Positions 43,158 to 51,595 of a DNA stretch of 64,000 nucleotides are shown here, piece after piece. Under the pieces are notes generated by a model. That model worked only from the letters and a program-made list of their open reading frames with translations, was not told the DNA's origin and did not search any database. The position numbers and the translations under genes were made by a program. Position 1 is the first letter of the stretch. Each line of letters starts with the position of its first letter. Source of the stretch: Paenibacillus radicis (ex Gao et al. 2016). Lineage in GTDB: Bacteria > Bacillota > Bacilli > Paenibacillales > Paenibacillaceae. The stretch covers positions 157,782 to 221,781 of the forward strand of contig NZ_BMHY01000007.1 in NCBI RefSeq assembly GCF_014641555.1, read 5' to 3'.

Positions 43158-43913
43158 ATGCTTGCCGCCGAACGTCATCGACATATCGTCAAGCAGCTGG
43201 AGGAGAAAGGAAGCGTCAAGGTTTCGGAGTTAAGCGAGTCGTTTGGGGTAACGGAGAAAACGGTACGTGAAGACTTGGAGAAGCTGGAGGAGAAAGGGCT
43301 TCTCAAACGGATTCACGGCGGCGCCGTCATGGCTCAGGATGGTGAAGACAGCCTGCTGCCGCTTCAATTTCCGAACAGCAAGCATCAGAAGGAAAAAGCG
43401 GCCATCGCCGAGCTTGCGATTTCAGTTATCGAGCCGGACGATATTATCGCGTTAGATGCAGGAAGCACGACGCTTGAAATCGCGAAGCGGCTGAAAAACA
43501 TGCCGATTACGGTGTTGACCAACGACTTGCTCATTATTCGCGAGCTGACGGCCAAGGACCAGGTCCGGCTGGTCGTGCCTGGCGGTTACCGCCATCATAA
43601 TTTGCTGATCGGCAATGAGTGGCATGAATGGATTAAGCGGCTTAACGTACACAAGCTGTTCTTATCAACGACAGGCATTCATATGGAATACGGCTTGACG
43701 ATCTTTACCGAAGAGCTGACCAAGCTGAAGCAGGTCTATATGGAATGCGCCAAGCAAATTTATTGCGTAGCCGACCATAGCAAATTTGACCGGGGTGCGC
43801 TAATTACTTATGCGGAGCTGGATGCGGTTCATTGCATTATGACTGACGCCGCCATCGATGATGACGTCGTACGCAGATATGAGGAGCGGGGCATCCGGAT
43901 TATGAAGGCATAA
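43158..43913 (+). CDS. DeoR-family regulator of the kdu operon
   Basis: A 251-aa sugar-phosphate-sensing repressor. The helix-turn-helix is VKVSELSESFGVTEKTVRED with the family LEEKGLLKRIHGGAV, and the effector domain has IALDAGSTTLEIAKRL, LTNDLLIIRELT and CVADHSKFDRGALITY. It sits between kduI and kduD and probably regulates them by the repeats upstream of kduI, responding to a uronate-pathway intermediate. Confidence 0.92.
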   Translation: MLAAERHRHIVKQLEEKGSVKVSELSESFGVTEKTVREDLEKLEEKGLLKRIHGGAVMAQDGEDSLLPLQFPNSKHQKEKAAIAELAISVIEPDDIIALDAGSTTLEIAKRLKNMPITVLTNDLLIIRELTAKDQVRLVVPGGYRHHNLLIGNEWHEWIKRLNVHKLFLSTTGIHMEYGLTIFTEELTKLKQVYMECAKQIYCVADHSKFDRGALITYAELDAVHCIMTDAAIDDDVVRRYEERGIRIMKA

Positions 43914-43969
43914 GCACAATCAGAACAAGGCAGACAGCCCGAGATAAGTGTATTGGAGGAACGTGTAAA

Positions 43970-44725
43970 ATGAGTTTTTTTGATCTAACAGGAAAAACCG
44001 CAATCGTAACGGGCGCAGGCCGCGGTCTTGGTTCGGCGATTGCGATCGGTTTGGCCAAAGCTGGAGCTGATATTGCGCTTGTGACGAACAGCACACCAGC
44101 TTCAGCTGTCAAGGCTGAGATTGAAGCGCTGGGCCGCAAAGCGATTACGATTCAAGCGGATGTGTCCGACCGCAGTCTGCTGCCAGGAATCATTGAGCAG
44201 ACGCTGGATGGACTGGGCCGTCTCGATATACTCGTCAACAATGCAGGCATTATTCGCCGTACACCTGCTGCCGAGCATCGCTTTGAAGATTGGCAGGATG
44301 TACTGGATGTGAATTTGAATTCTGTATTTGTACTCTGCCAGTTGGCCGGCAATCATATGATCAGCCAAGGCTCGGGAAAAATCATCAACATCGCTTCCAT
44401 GTTAAGCTTTCAGGGCGGAATCAACGTTCCTGGCTATACGGCGAGCAAGCATGCGGTAGCTGGCTTGACGAAGGCGCTTGGCAATGAATGGGCATCGAAG
44501 GGTGTACAAGTGAATGCGATCGCTCCGGGTTATATGAGCACAGACAATACGGAGGCGCTTCGCGATGATCCTGTGCGGAGCAGACAGATTCTGGACCGCA
44601 TTCCGGCAGCGCGCTGGGGAACGGCGGAGGATTTAATGGGGCCGGCAATCTTTCTTGCATCGCAAGCGTCCGATTACATGGCGGGTCACGTATTGTGCGT
44701 GGACGGCGGCTGGATGAACCGGTAG
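43970..44725 (+). CDS. kduD: 2-dehydro-3-deoxy-D-gluconate 5-dehydrogenase
   Basis: A short-chain dehydrogenase of 251 aa that reduces 3-deoxy-hexodiulosonate to 2-keto-3-deoxygluconate with NAD(P)H. The Rossmann motif is TGAGRGLGSAIAIGLAKAGA, NNAG at about 90-93, and the catalytic Ser-Tyr-Lys is seen as IASMLSFQGG and GYTASKHAVAG. SFFDLTGKTAIVTG is typical of KduD. GGAGGAACGTGTAAA gives the ribosome site. The kinase and aldolase for the next steps are not in the window. Confidence 0.94.
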   Translation: MSFFDLTGKTAIVTGAGRGLGSAIAIGLAKAGADIALVTNSTPASAVKAEIEALGRKAITIQADVSDRSLLPGIIEQTLDGLGRLDILVNNAGIIRRTPAAEHRFEDWQDVLDVNLNSVFVLCQLAGNHMISQGSGKIINIASMLSFQGGINVPGYTASKHAVAGLTKALGNEWASKGVQVNAIAPGYMSTDNTEALRDDPVRSRQILDRIPAARWGTAEDLMGPAIFLASQASDYMAGHVLCVDGGWMNR

Positions 44726-44777
44726 AACTGTGGTAAACTTTGGACAATTATACGGTTAGACTAGGTGGTTGTCCAAT

Positions 44778-45245
44778 ATGGCGGATAAAGAGGAATTAAC
44801 AAGGTTCGGAGTATCGTTTCCGGCGCCTTTGATTGAACAGTTTGACGAGTATGTCGAGGAGCAGGGCTATGCAAATCGTTCGGAGGCGATACGGGATCTG
44901 GCGCGCAAAGCGCTATTGGAGCCGTCGCGCTTGAAGTCCGAGCAGCTAGTCGCGGGTACTATCGTTATGGTGTATGACCATCATGCGAGGGAATTGCCGC
45001 TGCTGCTGATGGAAATTCAGCATGACTATCATCGGGATATTATTTCGAATATGCATGTGCATTTGAATCATAACCAGTGTCTTGAGATCATCGCGGTTCG
45101 GGGGCAGCTTGCCAGGCTGCGCCAATTGCATCAGCAAATTCAGGTGCAGAAAGGTGTAACCTACGCGGAGCTGTCGGTAACGTTCGCGGAGGAGGAGCAT
45201 GCCGGGGATCAACATGATCATCATCAGGGGCATGGGCACCGATAA
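44778..45245 (+). CDS. nikR: Nickel-responsive regulator NikR
   Basis: A ribbon-helix-helix repressor (155 aa) with a C-terminal ACT-like metal domain. Residues 8-45 form the DNA-binding part (LTRFGVSFPAPLIEQFDEYV). The high-affinity Ni site is conserved as His82, His93, His95 and Cys101 (spacing 11-2-6, as in E. coli NikR). An extra His-rich tail, HAGDQHDHHQGHGHR, extends the protein beyond the usual length. ATG 44778 has TAGGTGG upstream. It lies 0.95 kb before the nickel ABC operon, which it probably represses when Ni is plentiful. Confidence 0.94.
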   Translation: MADKEELTRFGVSFPAPLIEQFDEYVEEQGYANRSEAIRDLARKALLEPSRLKSEQLVAGTIVMVYDHHARELPLLLMEIQHDYHRDIISNMHVHLNHNQCLEIIAVRGQLARLRQLHQQIQVQKGVTYAELSVTFAEEEHAGDQHDHHQGHGHR

Positions 45246-45251
45246 TGGAAG

Positions 45252-45297
45252 AAGCTCCTTGCATGGCCGGGTAACGGCTTTACAAGGAGCTTTTTTT
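45252..45297 (+). terminator. Terminator after nikR
   Basis: AAGCTCCTTG and CAAGGAGCTT with an inner GGCCGGGTAACGGCT-type loop, then seven T residues. Confidence 0.88.
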
Positions 45298-45364
45298 ATG
45301 GCTATTCAGTGCTGTAAAGCCAGCAGTATGATTGATTGTGAACTACGTTTATTTTTTGAACGGA

Positions 45365-45976
45365 TCATCGTTGCGGATGGACTGTGCTTATTTGATTTCT
45401 TCCCGTCCAAGCGACAACCTGGCCCTGAATGGCGGATTCAGATACCGGTCCTTGGACGATGCTGCTATAGAAGCTTCTCCACCACAGATCACCGAGCAGA
45501 AAATAGTGCTCCTCGGGCAGCGTCAGCTCCATATTAATCATTTCGGGAGATTTCACGCCTTGCAGCCCAAATGCTTCCTGTCCGTAAAACGCATCAAGCC
45601 TCATGCCGTCGATATAAATCTTGCTTTGTTTGATACGTACGACTTCTCCCGGCAGTCCAATGATTCTGGCAATGTCGAATTCTAAATCAGCCGCTGGCGT
45701 TTTATAATAAACGACATCTCCTCTGCGATAGATCTGCGCCTCGTATTTCGGCTCAACGACAAGCAGCGAACCTGCGAGATATTGTTCCGTATCCCGGAGC
45801 ATGCCATCGCTTCGCAGCGGAACGACCAATAGATCCTCATTCGGTTTATTGATAATGGGCAGTTCATAGGGGGTATAGGAGTCGGTAATCGTTTCCTCTT
45901 CTACTTTGGCTGTACAGCCAGCGAGCAATAATAGGAATAGAGCTAACATAAGAATAACTTGTTTGTAAGCAGGCAT
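45365..45976 (-). CDS. Signal-peptidase-I-like lipoprotein lacking the catalytic Lys
   Basis: A 203-aa lipoprotein: signal peptide to Gly20, lipobox LLLAGC with Cys21. Residues 48-195 follow the S26 signal peptidase layout: box-B-like SDGML...AGSLLVVEP, box C RRGDVVYYKTP (84-94), box D DIARIIGLPGEVVRI and a degenerate box E (YFLLGDLWWRSFYSS). The Lys-Arg of box D is Ala103-Arg104, and the SM motif is disturbed, so peptidase activity is unlikely. ATG 45976 has GGAGGGAATGAC upstream. It is transcribed toward nikR and divergent from the nik operon. Function unknown. Confidence 0.8.
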   Translation of the reverse strand: MPAYKQVILMLALFLLLLAGCTAKVEEETITDSYTPYELPIINKPNEDLLVVPLRSDGMLRDTEQYLAGSLLVVEPKYEAQIYRRGDVVYYKTPAADLEFDIARIIGLPGEVVRIKQSKIYIDGMRLDAFYGQEAFGLQGVKSPEMINMELTLPEEHYFLLGDLWWRSFYSSIVQGPVSESAIQGQVVAWTGRNQISTVHPQR

Positions 45977-46198
45977 GTCATTCCCTCCGAGGTAAAGCCT
46001 CAATTTCCATTATAAACCAACAAAAACTATGATACTACTAATATATTAGATTGACGTTAGGTTTTCTAACTTTACAAGCAATTTTATGGGAAAAAGGGAT
46101 GTTCGTTTCGATTTTCTGTGTTACAATTTTGTTAAAACGTGGCACGATTGAAGGGGAAAGCTAGATTTTGAAATGATTTTTCTAATAGGGGGAGCAAG

Positions 46199-47833
46199 AT
46201 GAACAAGATGAGCAAGAAGCAAAACTGGCAGAGGACAACGGTCATTTTCGCATTATGTACATTATTGTTTTTTTTATCGGGATGCTCGGGAGCGGCAAAG
46301 CCTGAACGTCAGCCTGCAAAAGCAGCAGAGACTAAGGATGAATTGCTGCTGGCTGTAGGCTCAGAGCCGGAAGGGGGCTTCGATCCAACGGCTGGATGGG
46401 GGAGGTACGGATCTCCAATGTTCCAGAGCACGCTGCTTAAGCGAAACAGCGATATGAGTATCGGAACCGATTTGGCCAAGCAGTATAAGCTGTCAGAAGA
46501 CGGCAAGCAATGGACCGTCGAGCTTCGCGATGACGTGAAGTTTTCTGACGGTGAACCGCTGACCGCCTCCGATGTGAAATTTACGTTCGAGACAGCAGGG
46601 AGCAAAGGCTCTACAATCGACGTAACGAATGTAGAGGCCGTCACCGTAAATGGCGATCACGAAGTTGTGTTTTCCCTTAAGGAACCGCAGTCAACCTTTA
46701 TCACACTGTTAACGTCGCTTGGCATCGTTCCAGAGCATGCTTACGGTGATGATTACGCGTCGCATCCGGTCGGTTCGGGCCCTTATAAGCTCGTGCAATG
46801 GGATCGCGGCCAGCAGGTTATTGTTGCCTACAATGATCTTTATTACGGGGACAAGCCCTTTTTCAAAAAGATGACGTTCATGTTTTTGAGCGAGGATGCG
46901 GCATTTGCAGCGGCCAAATCAGGCCAGCTTGATGTGGCTTACATTCCTTCGGCATTCAGCAAGCAAGAAGTAAACGGGATGCATGTTGAAACTGCGAAAT
47001 CGGTCGATAATCGCGGCATTATGCTGCCTTACGTTATGCCGGGCGAAAAGACAGACCAAGGCTATCCGATCGGCAATGCGGTAACGGCGGATCTTTCGAT
47101 CCGGCAAGCGCTTAATTATGCAATTGACCGCAAGGCACTCGTGGACGGTATTCTCGAAGGCCATGGTACTCCGGCGTTTACAGTCAATGACGGGCTTCCA
47201 TGGTGGAATCCCGATACGGTATTCCAGGACGGGGATCTTGCGAAAGCTGCCAAACTATTGGCAGATGGCGGCTGGAAGGATACCGATGGAGACGGCATCG
47301 TTGAAAAGAACGGCGTCAAAGCGCAATTTTCGCTGCTGTATCCCGCAGGGGATATGACGCGCCAGTCGCTGGCTCTTGCGGCGGCGGATATGGCGAAGGC
47401 GGCCGGCATTCAGATCGATGCAGCCGGAAAAAGCTGGGACGATATCGGCAAGCTGATGTATTCGAACGCGGTCATGTACGGCTTTGGCAGCCAGGACCCC
47501 ATTGAAATGTACAATCTATACAGCAGTAAATTCCGCGGCGTTGATTACAATAACTCCGGCTATTACAGCAATGCGGCAGTGGATGAGTGGATGGATAAGG
47601 CACTTCGGGCAACGAAGGAGAAGGATGCGATGGACTACTGGAAGAAATCCCAGTGGGACGGCAAGACGGGCACAAGCGTACAAGGCGATGCGCCGTGGGC
47701 ATGGCTTGTCAATATTGATCATTTGTATCTCGTTAAAGATGGGCTGGATATCGGTACGCAAAAAATTCATCCGCATGGGCACGGCTGGCCTGTTACGGAC
47801 AATATCGAGCAATGGCGCTGGGTAACGGAGTAA
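46199..47833 (+). CDS. nikA: Nickel-type ABC transporter substrate-binding lipoprotein (NikA-like)
   Basis: A family-5 solute-binding lipoprotein of 544 aa. The signal peptide ends in LSGC. Sequence typical of the group: GFDPTAGWGRYGSPMFQSTL, DDVKFSDGEPLTASDVKFTF, SIRQALNYAIDRKALVDGIL and, close to the C-terminus, KIHPHGHGWPVTDNI, whose histidines suit metal or metallophore binding. The 222-base upstream region holds the promoter. Linkage with NikR and four transporter subunits supports nickel uptake, though peptide or metallophore substrates are possible for this family. Confidence 0.9.
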   Translation: MNKMSKKQNWQRTTVIFALCTLLFFLSGCSGAAKPERQPAKAAETKDELLLAVGSEPEGGFDPTAGWGRYGSPMFQSTLLKRNSDMSIGTDLAKQYKLSEDGKQWTVELRDDVKFSDGEPLTASDVKFTFETAGSKGSTIDVTNVEAVTVNGDHEVVFSLKEPQSTFITLLTSLGIVPEHAYGDDYASHPVGSGPYKLVQWDRGQQVIVAYNDLYYGDKPFFKKMTFMFLSEDAAFAAAKSGQLDVAYIPSAFSKQEVNGMHVETAKSVDNRGIMLPYVMPGEKTDQGYPIGNAVTADLSIRQALNYAIDRKALVDGILEGHGTPAFTVNDGLPWWNPDTVFQDGDLAKAAKLLADGGWKDTDGDGIVEKNGVKAQFSLLYPAGDMTRQSLALAAADMAKAAGIQIDAAGKSWDDIGKLMYSNAVMYGFGSQDPIEMYNLYSSKFRGVDYNNSGYYSNAAVDEWMDKALRATKEKDAMDYWKKSQWDGKTGTSVQGDAPWAWLVNIDHLYLVKDGLDIGTQKIHPHGHGWPVTDNIEQWRWVTE

Positions 47834-48843
47834 TGCGAAGCCGGGATAATCATTCGCTTTTGAGGTTGATGAAGGCGCTGCTGTGGAAGGCATTACGGCT
47901 TGCTTCGCTGCTTGCCGCGATTAGCATCGTATCGTTTATCCTCGTCAGCAATTCCCCGGTAGACCCGGTTCAGGCCTATATTGGTGCAGACATGCTTGTC
48001 GTCAGTCACGAGCAGCGCGAGCTTATCGCCAGCTATTGGGGGCTGGACGATCCGCCAGCGGAACAGTTTTTCCGCTGGGGCTCGGCACTGCTGCACGGCG
48101 ATATGGGCGTCTCCATGATCTATCAGCAGCCGGTAACAGAAGTGATTGGCGAACGGTTTGTCAGTTCCTTGTCGTTAATGGCTGTATCCTGGCTATTGTC
48201 CGGTATTATCGGATTTACGGCAGGCGTGCTTGCTGCAATGAACAAGGGACGCTGGCTTGATCGGATCATTAAATGGTATTGCTATGCGTTGGCCTCCACG
48301 CCAACCTTTTGGATGGGGCTGGTACTGCTCATTGTTTTTGCGGTATGGCTCGGGTGGTTTCCGGTTGCGCTTGGTGTGCCCGCAGGCAAGCTTGCGGAGG
48401 ATGTATCCTTGCTCGACCGGCTCCGTCATATGATTTTGCCGGCCTTGACGTTGAGCATTGTGGGGATCTCGAGTATCGCGCTGCATACGCGGCAAAAGCT
48501 CATCGATGTCTTGGAGAGCGATTATGTCTGGTTTGCCAAAGCGCGCGGAGAAAAGGGCTTTACGTTGTTTTTCAGACATGGCTTGCGCAACATTGCACTG
48601 CCTGCGTTAACGCTGCAGTTTACGTCGTTTGGCGAGCTTTTTGGCGGCGCAGTGCTGGCTGAGCAAGTATTTTCCTATCCCGGACTAGGACAGGCTACCG
48701 TTGAAGCCGGGCTGCGCGGAGATGTTCCGCTGCTGCTTGGTATCGTACTGTTCACCGCGATATTCGTATTTGCGGGCAATGCAATTGCCGACGTTCTCTA
48801 TAGGACTGTCGATCCGAGAATGAAAGAACGGGGGACGCTGTAG
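47833..48843 (+). CDS. nikB: Nickel ABC transporter permease (NikB-like)
   Basis: A DppB/NikB permease of 336 aa. The first helix is at about 18-38 (ASLLAAISIVSFILVSNSPV), and the periplasmic segment WGSALLHGDMGVSMIYQQPV and EAA-like region KARGEKGFTLFFRHGLRNIA are typical. The start ATG shares its A with the nikA stop (TAATG), so translation is coupled. It ends one base before nikC. Confidence 0.9.
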   Translation: MRSRDNHSLLRLMKALLWKALRLASLLAAISIVSFILVSNSPVDPVQAYIGADMLVVSHEQRELIASYWGLDDPPAEQFFRWGSALLHGDMGVSMIYQQPVTEVIGERFVSSLSLMAVSWLLSGIIGFTAGVLAAMNKGRWLDRIIKWYCYALASTPTFWMGLVLLIVFAVWLGWFPVALGVPAGKLAEDVSLLDRLRHMILPALTLSIVGISSIALHTRQKLIDVLESDYVWFAKARGEKGFTLFFRHGLRNIALPALTLQFTSFGELFGGAVLAEQVFSYPGLGQATVEAGLRGDVPLLLGIVLFTAIFVFAGNAIADVLYRTVDPRMKERGTL

Positions 48844-49689
48844 ATGAAATCGGTGTCGGTATTAAAGCAGGGATCGTTCAGCGGCCGCCGTGCTCTATGG
48901 TCAGGAGGCATTTCGATTCTGTACTTGACGCTTGCCGGGGCAGGAGGACTGCTGCTCAGCAGTGAAGCGTTGACTACGCATTTGGAGAGCCGGAATTTAG
49001 CGCCTTCCCTGTCTCATTTATTTGGAACGGATTGGCTGGGGCGCGATATGTTTACCCGGACGGTAAAAGGGCTTGGCCTTAGCATGGCCGTCGGCTTTCT
49101 CGGAGCGATTTCGAGCAGCATAATCGCAGCGATTGTCGGTCTGCTTGCCGCGACAATGGGGAAAGCGGTCGATCGTTTTTTAAGCTGGATGATTGATTTG
49201 TTTCTAAGCGTGCCTCATCTGGTAACCTTGATTCTTATCGCCTTCGTTTGCGGCGGCGGACTGAAAGGTATCGTGATCGGCATTGCCTGTACGCATTGGC
49301 CAAGCCTCGCCCGGGTCATCCGGGCAGAAGTGATGCAGCTGCGCAGCGCCGAATTCGTGCTGGTGTCGCAAAGACTGGGCAAATCACGCATCTGGATTGC
49401 CTTGGATCATATGGCGCCCCATTTGGTTCCGCAGCTTCTTGTCGGAATGCTGCTGCTGTTCCCGCATGCTATTTTACATGAAGCGGCAATTACGTTTATC
49501 GGACTTGGCCTGTCGCCGCATCAGCCTGCGATCGGCATTATTTTGTCAGAATCGATGCGTTATTTATCGACCGGCATGTGGTGGCTCGCTTTTTTTCCAG
49601 GACTGTGTCTGCTGTTTACGGTACGGGCCTTCGGTACGTTTGGCGAACTGATGAAGCGGCTTGTGGACGCCAAAGGGTTGCATGACTAG
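48844..49689 (+). CDS. nikC: Nickel ABC transporter permease (NikC-like)
   Basis: A DppC/NikC permease of 281 aa with helix near 21-40, the motif LFGTDWLGRDMFTRTVKGLG and the EAA loop VLVSQRLGKSRIWIALDHMA. Directly abuts nikB. Forms the membrane channel with NikB. Confidence 0.9.
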   Translation: MKSVSVLKQGSFSGRRALWSGGISILYLTLAGAGGLLLSSEALTTHLESRNLAPSLSHLFGTDWLGRDMFTRTVKGLGLSMAVGFLGAISSSIIAAIVGLLAATMGKAVDRFLSWMIDLFLSVPHLVTLILIAFVCGGGLKGIVIGIACTHWPSLARVIRAEVMQLRSAEFVLVSQRLGKSRIWIALDHMAPHLVPQLLVGMLLLFPHAILHEAAITFIGLGLSPHQPAIGIILSESMRYLSTGMWWLAFFPGLCLLFTVRAFGTFGELMKRLVDAKGLHD

Positions 49690-49707
49690 ACAGGGGGGGC
49701 GGCATGA

Positions 49708-50637
49708 ATGGCGCTATTGGAAGTAGAAGGCTTGACGGTAGCCTTTCGGCGGCAAGCCGGTTTGTTCAGGCAGAGGACGATGGAAGTCATTCACGGGCTG
49801 GAGCTGACGGTCGATGCCGGGCAGGTGGTAGCGGTTGTCGGTTCAAGCGGCTCGGGCAAAAGCCTGCTGGCCCATGCGATCATGGGCTTGCTGCCAGACA
49901 ATGCCCATTGCAGCGGAAGTATCCGCTATGATGGCACGCTGCTTGATGCAGCCAGAGTGTCGGAGTTGCGAGGCAAAGAGATTGCGATTGTGCCGCAATC
50001 TGTTACGTATTTGGACCCGTTAATACGGGTCGGGAAACAGGTGCGTCATGCCGCATCAGCGGGAGGCGGCGAGGGTGAACGGCTGCAAAAGCAGGTGTTT
50101 GCCCGCAACGGATTGGCGGAGGAAACAGCGCGGATGTATCCCCATGAGCTGTCCGGCGGCATGGCGAGAAGGGTATTGGCGTCGACGGCAATCATTAGCG
50201 GAGCAAAGCTGATTGTGGCTGATGAGCCGACGCCGGGGCTTAACGAAGCGGCTGCATTGGAGACGGCGCGGCAGTTTCGCGAGCTGGCGGATGCAGGCTG
50301 CGCTGTGCTGTTCATCACGCATGATATTCAGCTTGCATTGAGCTTCGCGGACCGGATCGTCGTCCTTTATGCCGGAACCGTAATGGAGAACGCGGCTGCT
50401 GCTGATTTTGCAGGTGATGGAGAACGGCTGCGGCATCCATATACGAAGGCGCTGTGGCAGGCGCTGCCGGGCAATGGCTTCAAGCCGCTAGGCGGCTCCC
50501 AGCCCCATCCGGACATGCTGCCGCCGGGCTGTCTTTTTGCTCCACGCTGCTGCCATGCTTCGGAAGATTGCACGTCGCAACGGCCGGAATTCATGCCGTT
50601 GCGGGACGGAGCGGTGAGGTGCTTCCATGCTTCTTGA
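49708..50637 (+). CDS. nikD: Nickel ABC transporter ATPase (NikD-like)
   Basis: An oligopeptide/nickel-class ATPase of 309 aa: Walker A GSSGSGKS at about 47-54, signature ELSGGMARR, Walker B KLIVADEPTPGLNE (Glu present) and switch LFITHD. The C-terminal oligo_HPY region has CLFAPRCCHASEDC, a cysteine-rich stretch common to this class. ATG 49708 is used; an ATG four bases earlier is out of frame. It overlaps nikE by 11 bases. Confidence 0.9.
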   Translation: MALLEVEGLTVAFRRQAGLFRQRTMEVIHGLELTVDAGQVVAVVGSSGSGKSLLAHAIMGLLPDNAHCSGSIRYDGTLLDAARVSELRGKEIAIVPQSVTYLDPLIRVGKQVRHAASAGGGEGERLQKQVFARNGLAEETARMYPHELSGGMARRVLASTAIISGAKLIVADEPTPGLNEAAALETARQFRELADAGCAVLFITHDIQLALSFADRIVVLYAGTVMENAAAADFAGDGERLRHPYTKALWQALPGNGFKPLGGSQPHPDMLPPGCLFAPRCCHASEDCTSQRPEFMPLRDGAVRCFHAS

Positions 50638-51229
50638 AGGAGTAGGGCTGGGGTATCGATATGGCCGTCGCGGAGATTGGGTATTCCGCGATAGGAGCCT
50701 GTCGCTAGCTGCCGGAGAAGTAGTCGGGATTGCGGGGCCAAGCGGCTGCGGCAAGACGACCTTCGCGAAACTGCTCGCGGGTTGCGCGATTCCCGGGGAA
50801 GGCGAAGTGCGGCTCGGCGGCGTGCCGTTGCCCCGCACCGGCTACAGTCCGGTGCAGATGGTGTTTCAGCATCCCGAGCGGGCTGTCAACCCGCGCTGGC
50901 GGATACAGCGGATTGTAGAGGAAGGCGGGCTGCCGGAGCCCGGGCTGCTGGAGGCGATGGGCATCGCCGAAGAGTGGCTGGGCCGGCGGCCTGCCGAGCT
51001 TTCGGGCGGCGAGCTGCAGCGGTTTTGCATCGCCAGGGCGCTTGGTAGCGGCACCAAGATGCTGATCGCCGACGAGATGACGACGATGCTCGACGCCTTA
51101 ACGCAAGCGCAGATCTGGAGCGCCGTGCTGGACATTGCGAGGCAGCGCCAGCTTGGTCTGCTCGTCATCAGCCATGAGCGGCCGCTGCTTCACCGGCTAT
51201 GCGATCGTATTGTAGAGTGGCAGCCTTAG
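50627..51229 (+). CDS. nikE: Nickel ABC transporter ATPase (NikE-like, short)
   Basis: The second ATPase subunit, only 200 aa and without the C-terminal extension of NikD. Walker A GPSGCGKTT, Q-loop VFQHPERAVNPRW, signature ELSGGELQR, then KMLIADEMTTMLDALTQAQ, where the usual Glu-Pro after the Walker B Asp is Glu-Met. Base composition is distinctly GC-rich. It closes the nik operon; repeat DNA follows. Confidence 0.88.
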   Translation: MLLEGVGLGYRYGRRGDWVFRDRSLSLAAGEVVGIAGPSGCGKTTFAKLLAGCAIPGEGEVRLGGVPLPRTGYSPVQMVFQHPERAVNPRWRIQRIVEEGGLPEPGLLEAMGIAEEWLGRRPAELSGGELQRFCIARALGSGTKMLIADEMTTMLDALTQAQIWSAVLDIARQRQLGLLVISHERPLLHRLCDRIVEWQP

Positions 51230-51364
51230 CAGCAGCTATGCTATGTTTGATTGCAAGAACGCAGTCTGGAGCATCAAGGGTAATAGGGCGTCTAATGCTA
51301 GAGAAGAGGTCAAGAAAAGCAGCCATTGCCGTCGGCTTATGCCGAAGAAAAATAGAGGCTATTG

Positions 51365-51578
51365 AACGAAAGAAGCAGGGTGCAGGGGCAAGTAAAAGTA
51401 ACATCTCATCTGGCGCTAAGAGGCGGGTTAATCCTCCTCTTAGCGCTTATTCGTGATATATAGCGGATGGAGCAAGAATGGTGCTAATGGGCGAAAGAAG
51501 TAGCAGGCAGGGTCAGGAAAAAGTAACATCGCATTAGACGTTAAGAGGAGGCTGCTCTCTCCTCTTAAAGCTTTTTTT
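51365..51578 (+). repeat. Two diverged copies of a terminator-bearing direct repeat
   Basis: Copy 1 (51365-51452) and copy 2 (51489-51578) share CGAAAGAAG, AAAGTAACATC and a hairpin. The hairpins are GCGCTAAGAGG/CCTCTTAGCGC (51413-51446) and TTAAGAGGAG/CTCCTCTTAA (51541-51568), the latter followed by AGCTTTTTTT. They may act as serial terminators of the nik operon. The preceding 51230-51364 shows no gene. Confidence 0.65.
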
Positions 51579-51595
51579 CTATTCATTGGTGGTTT

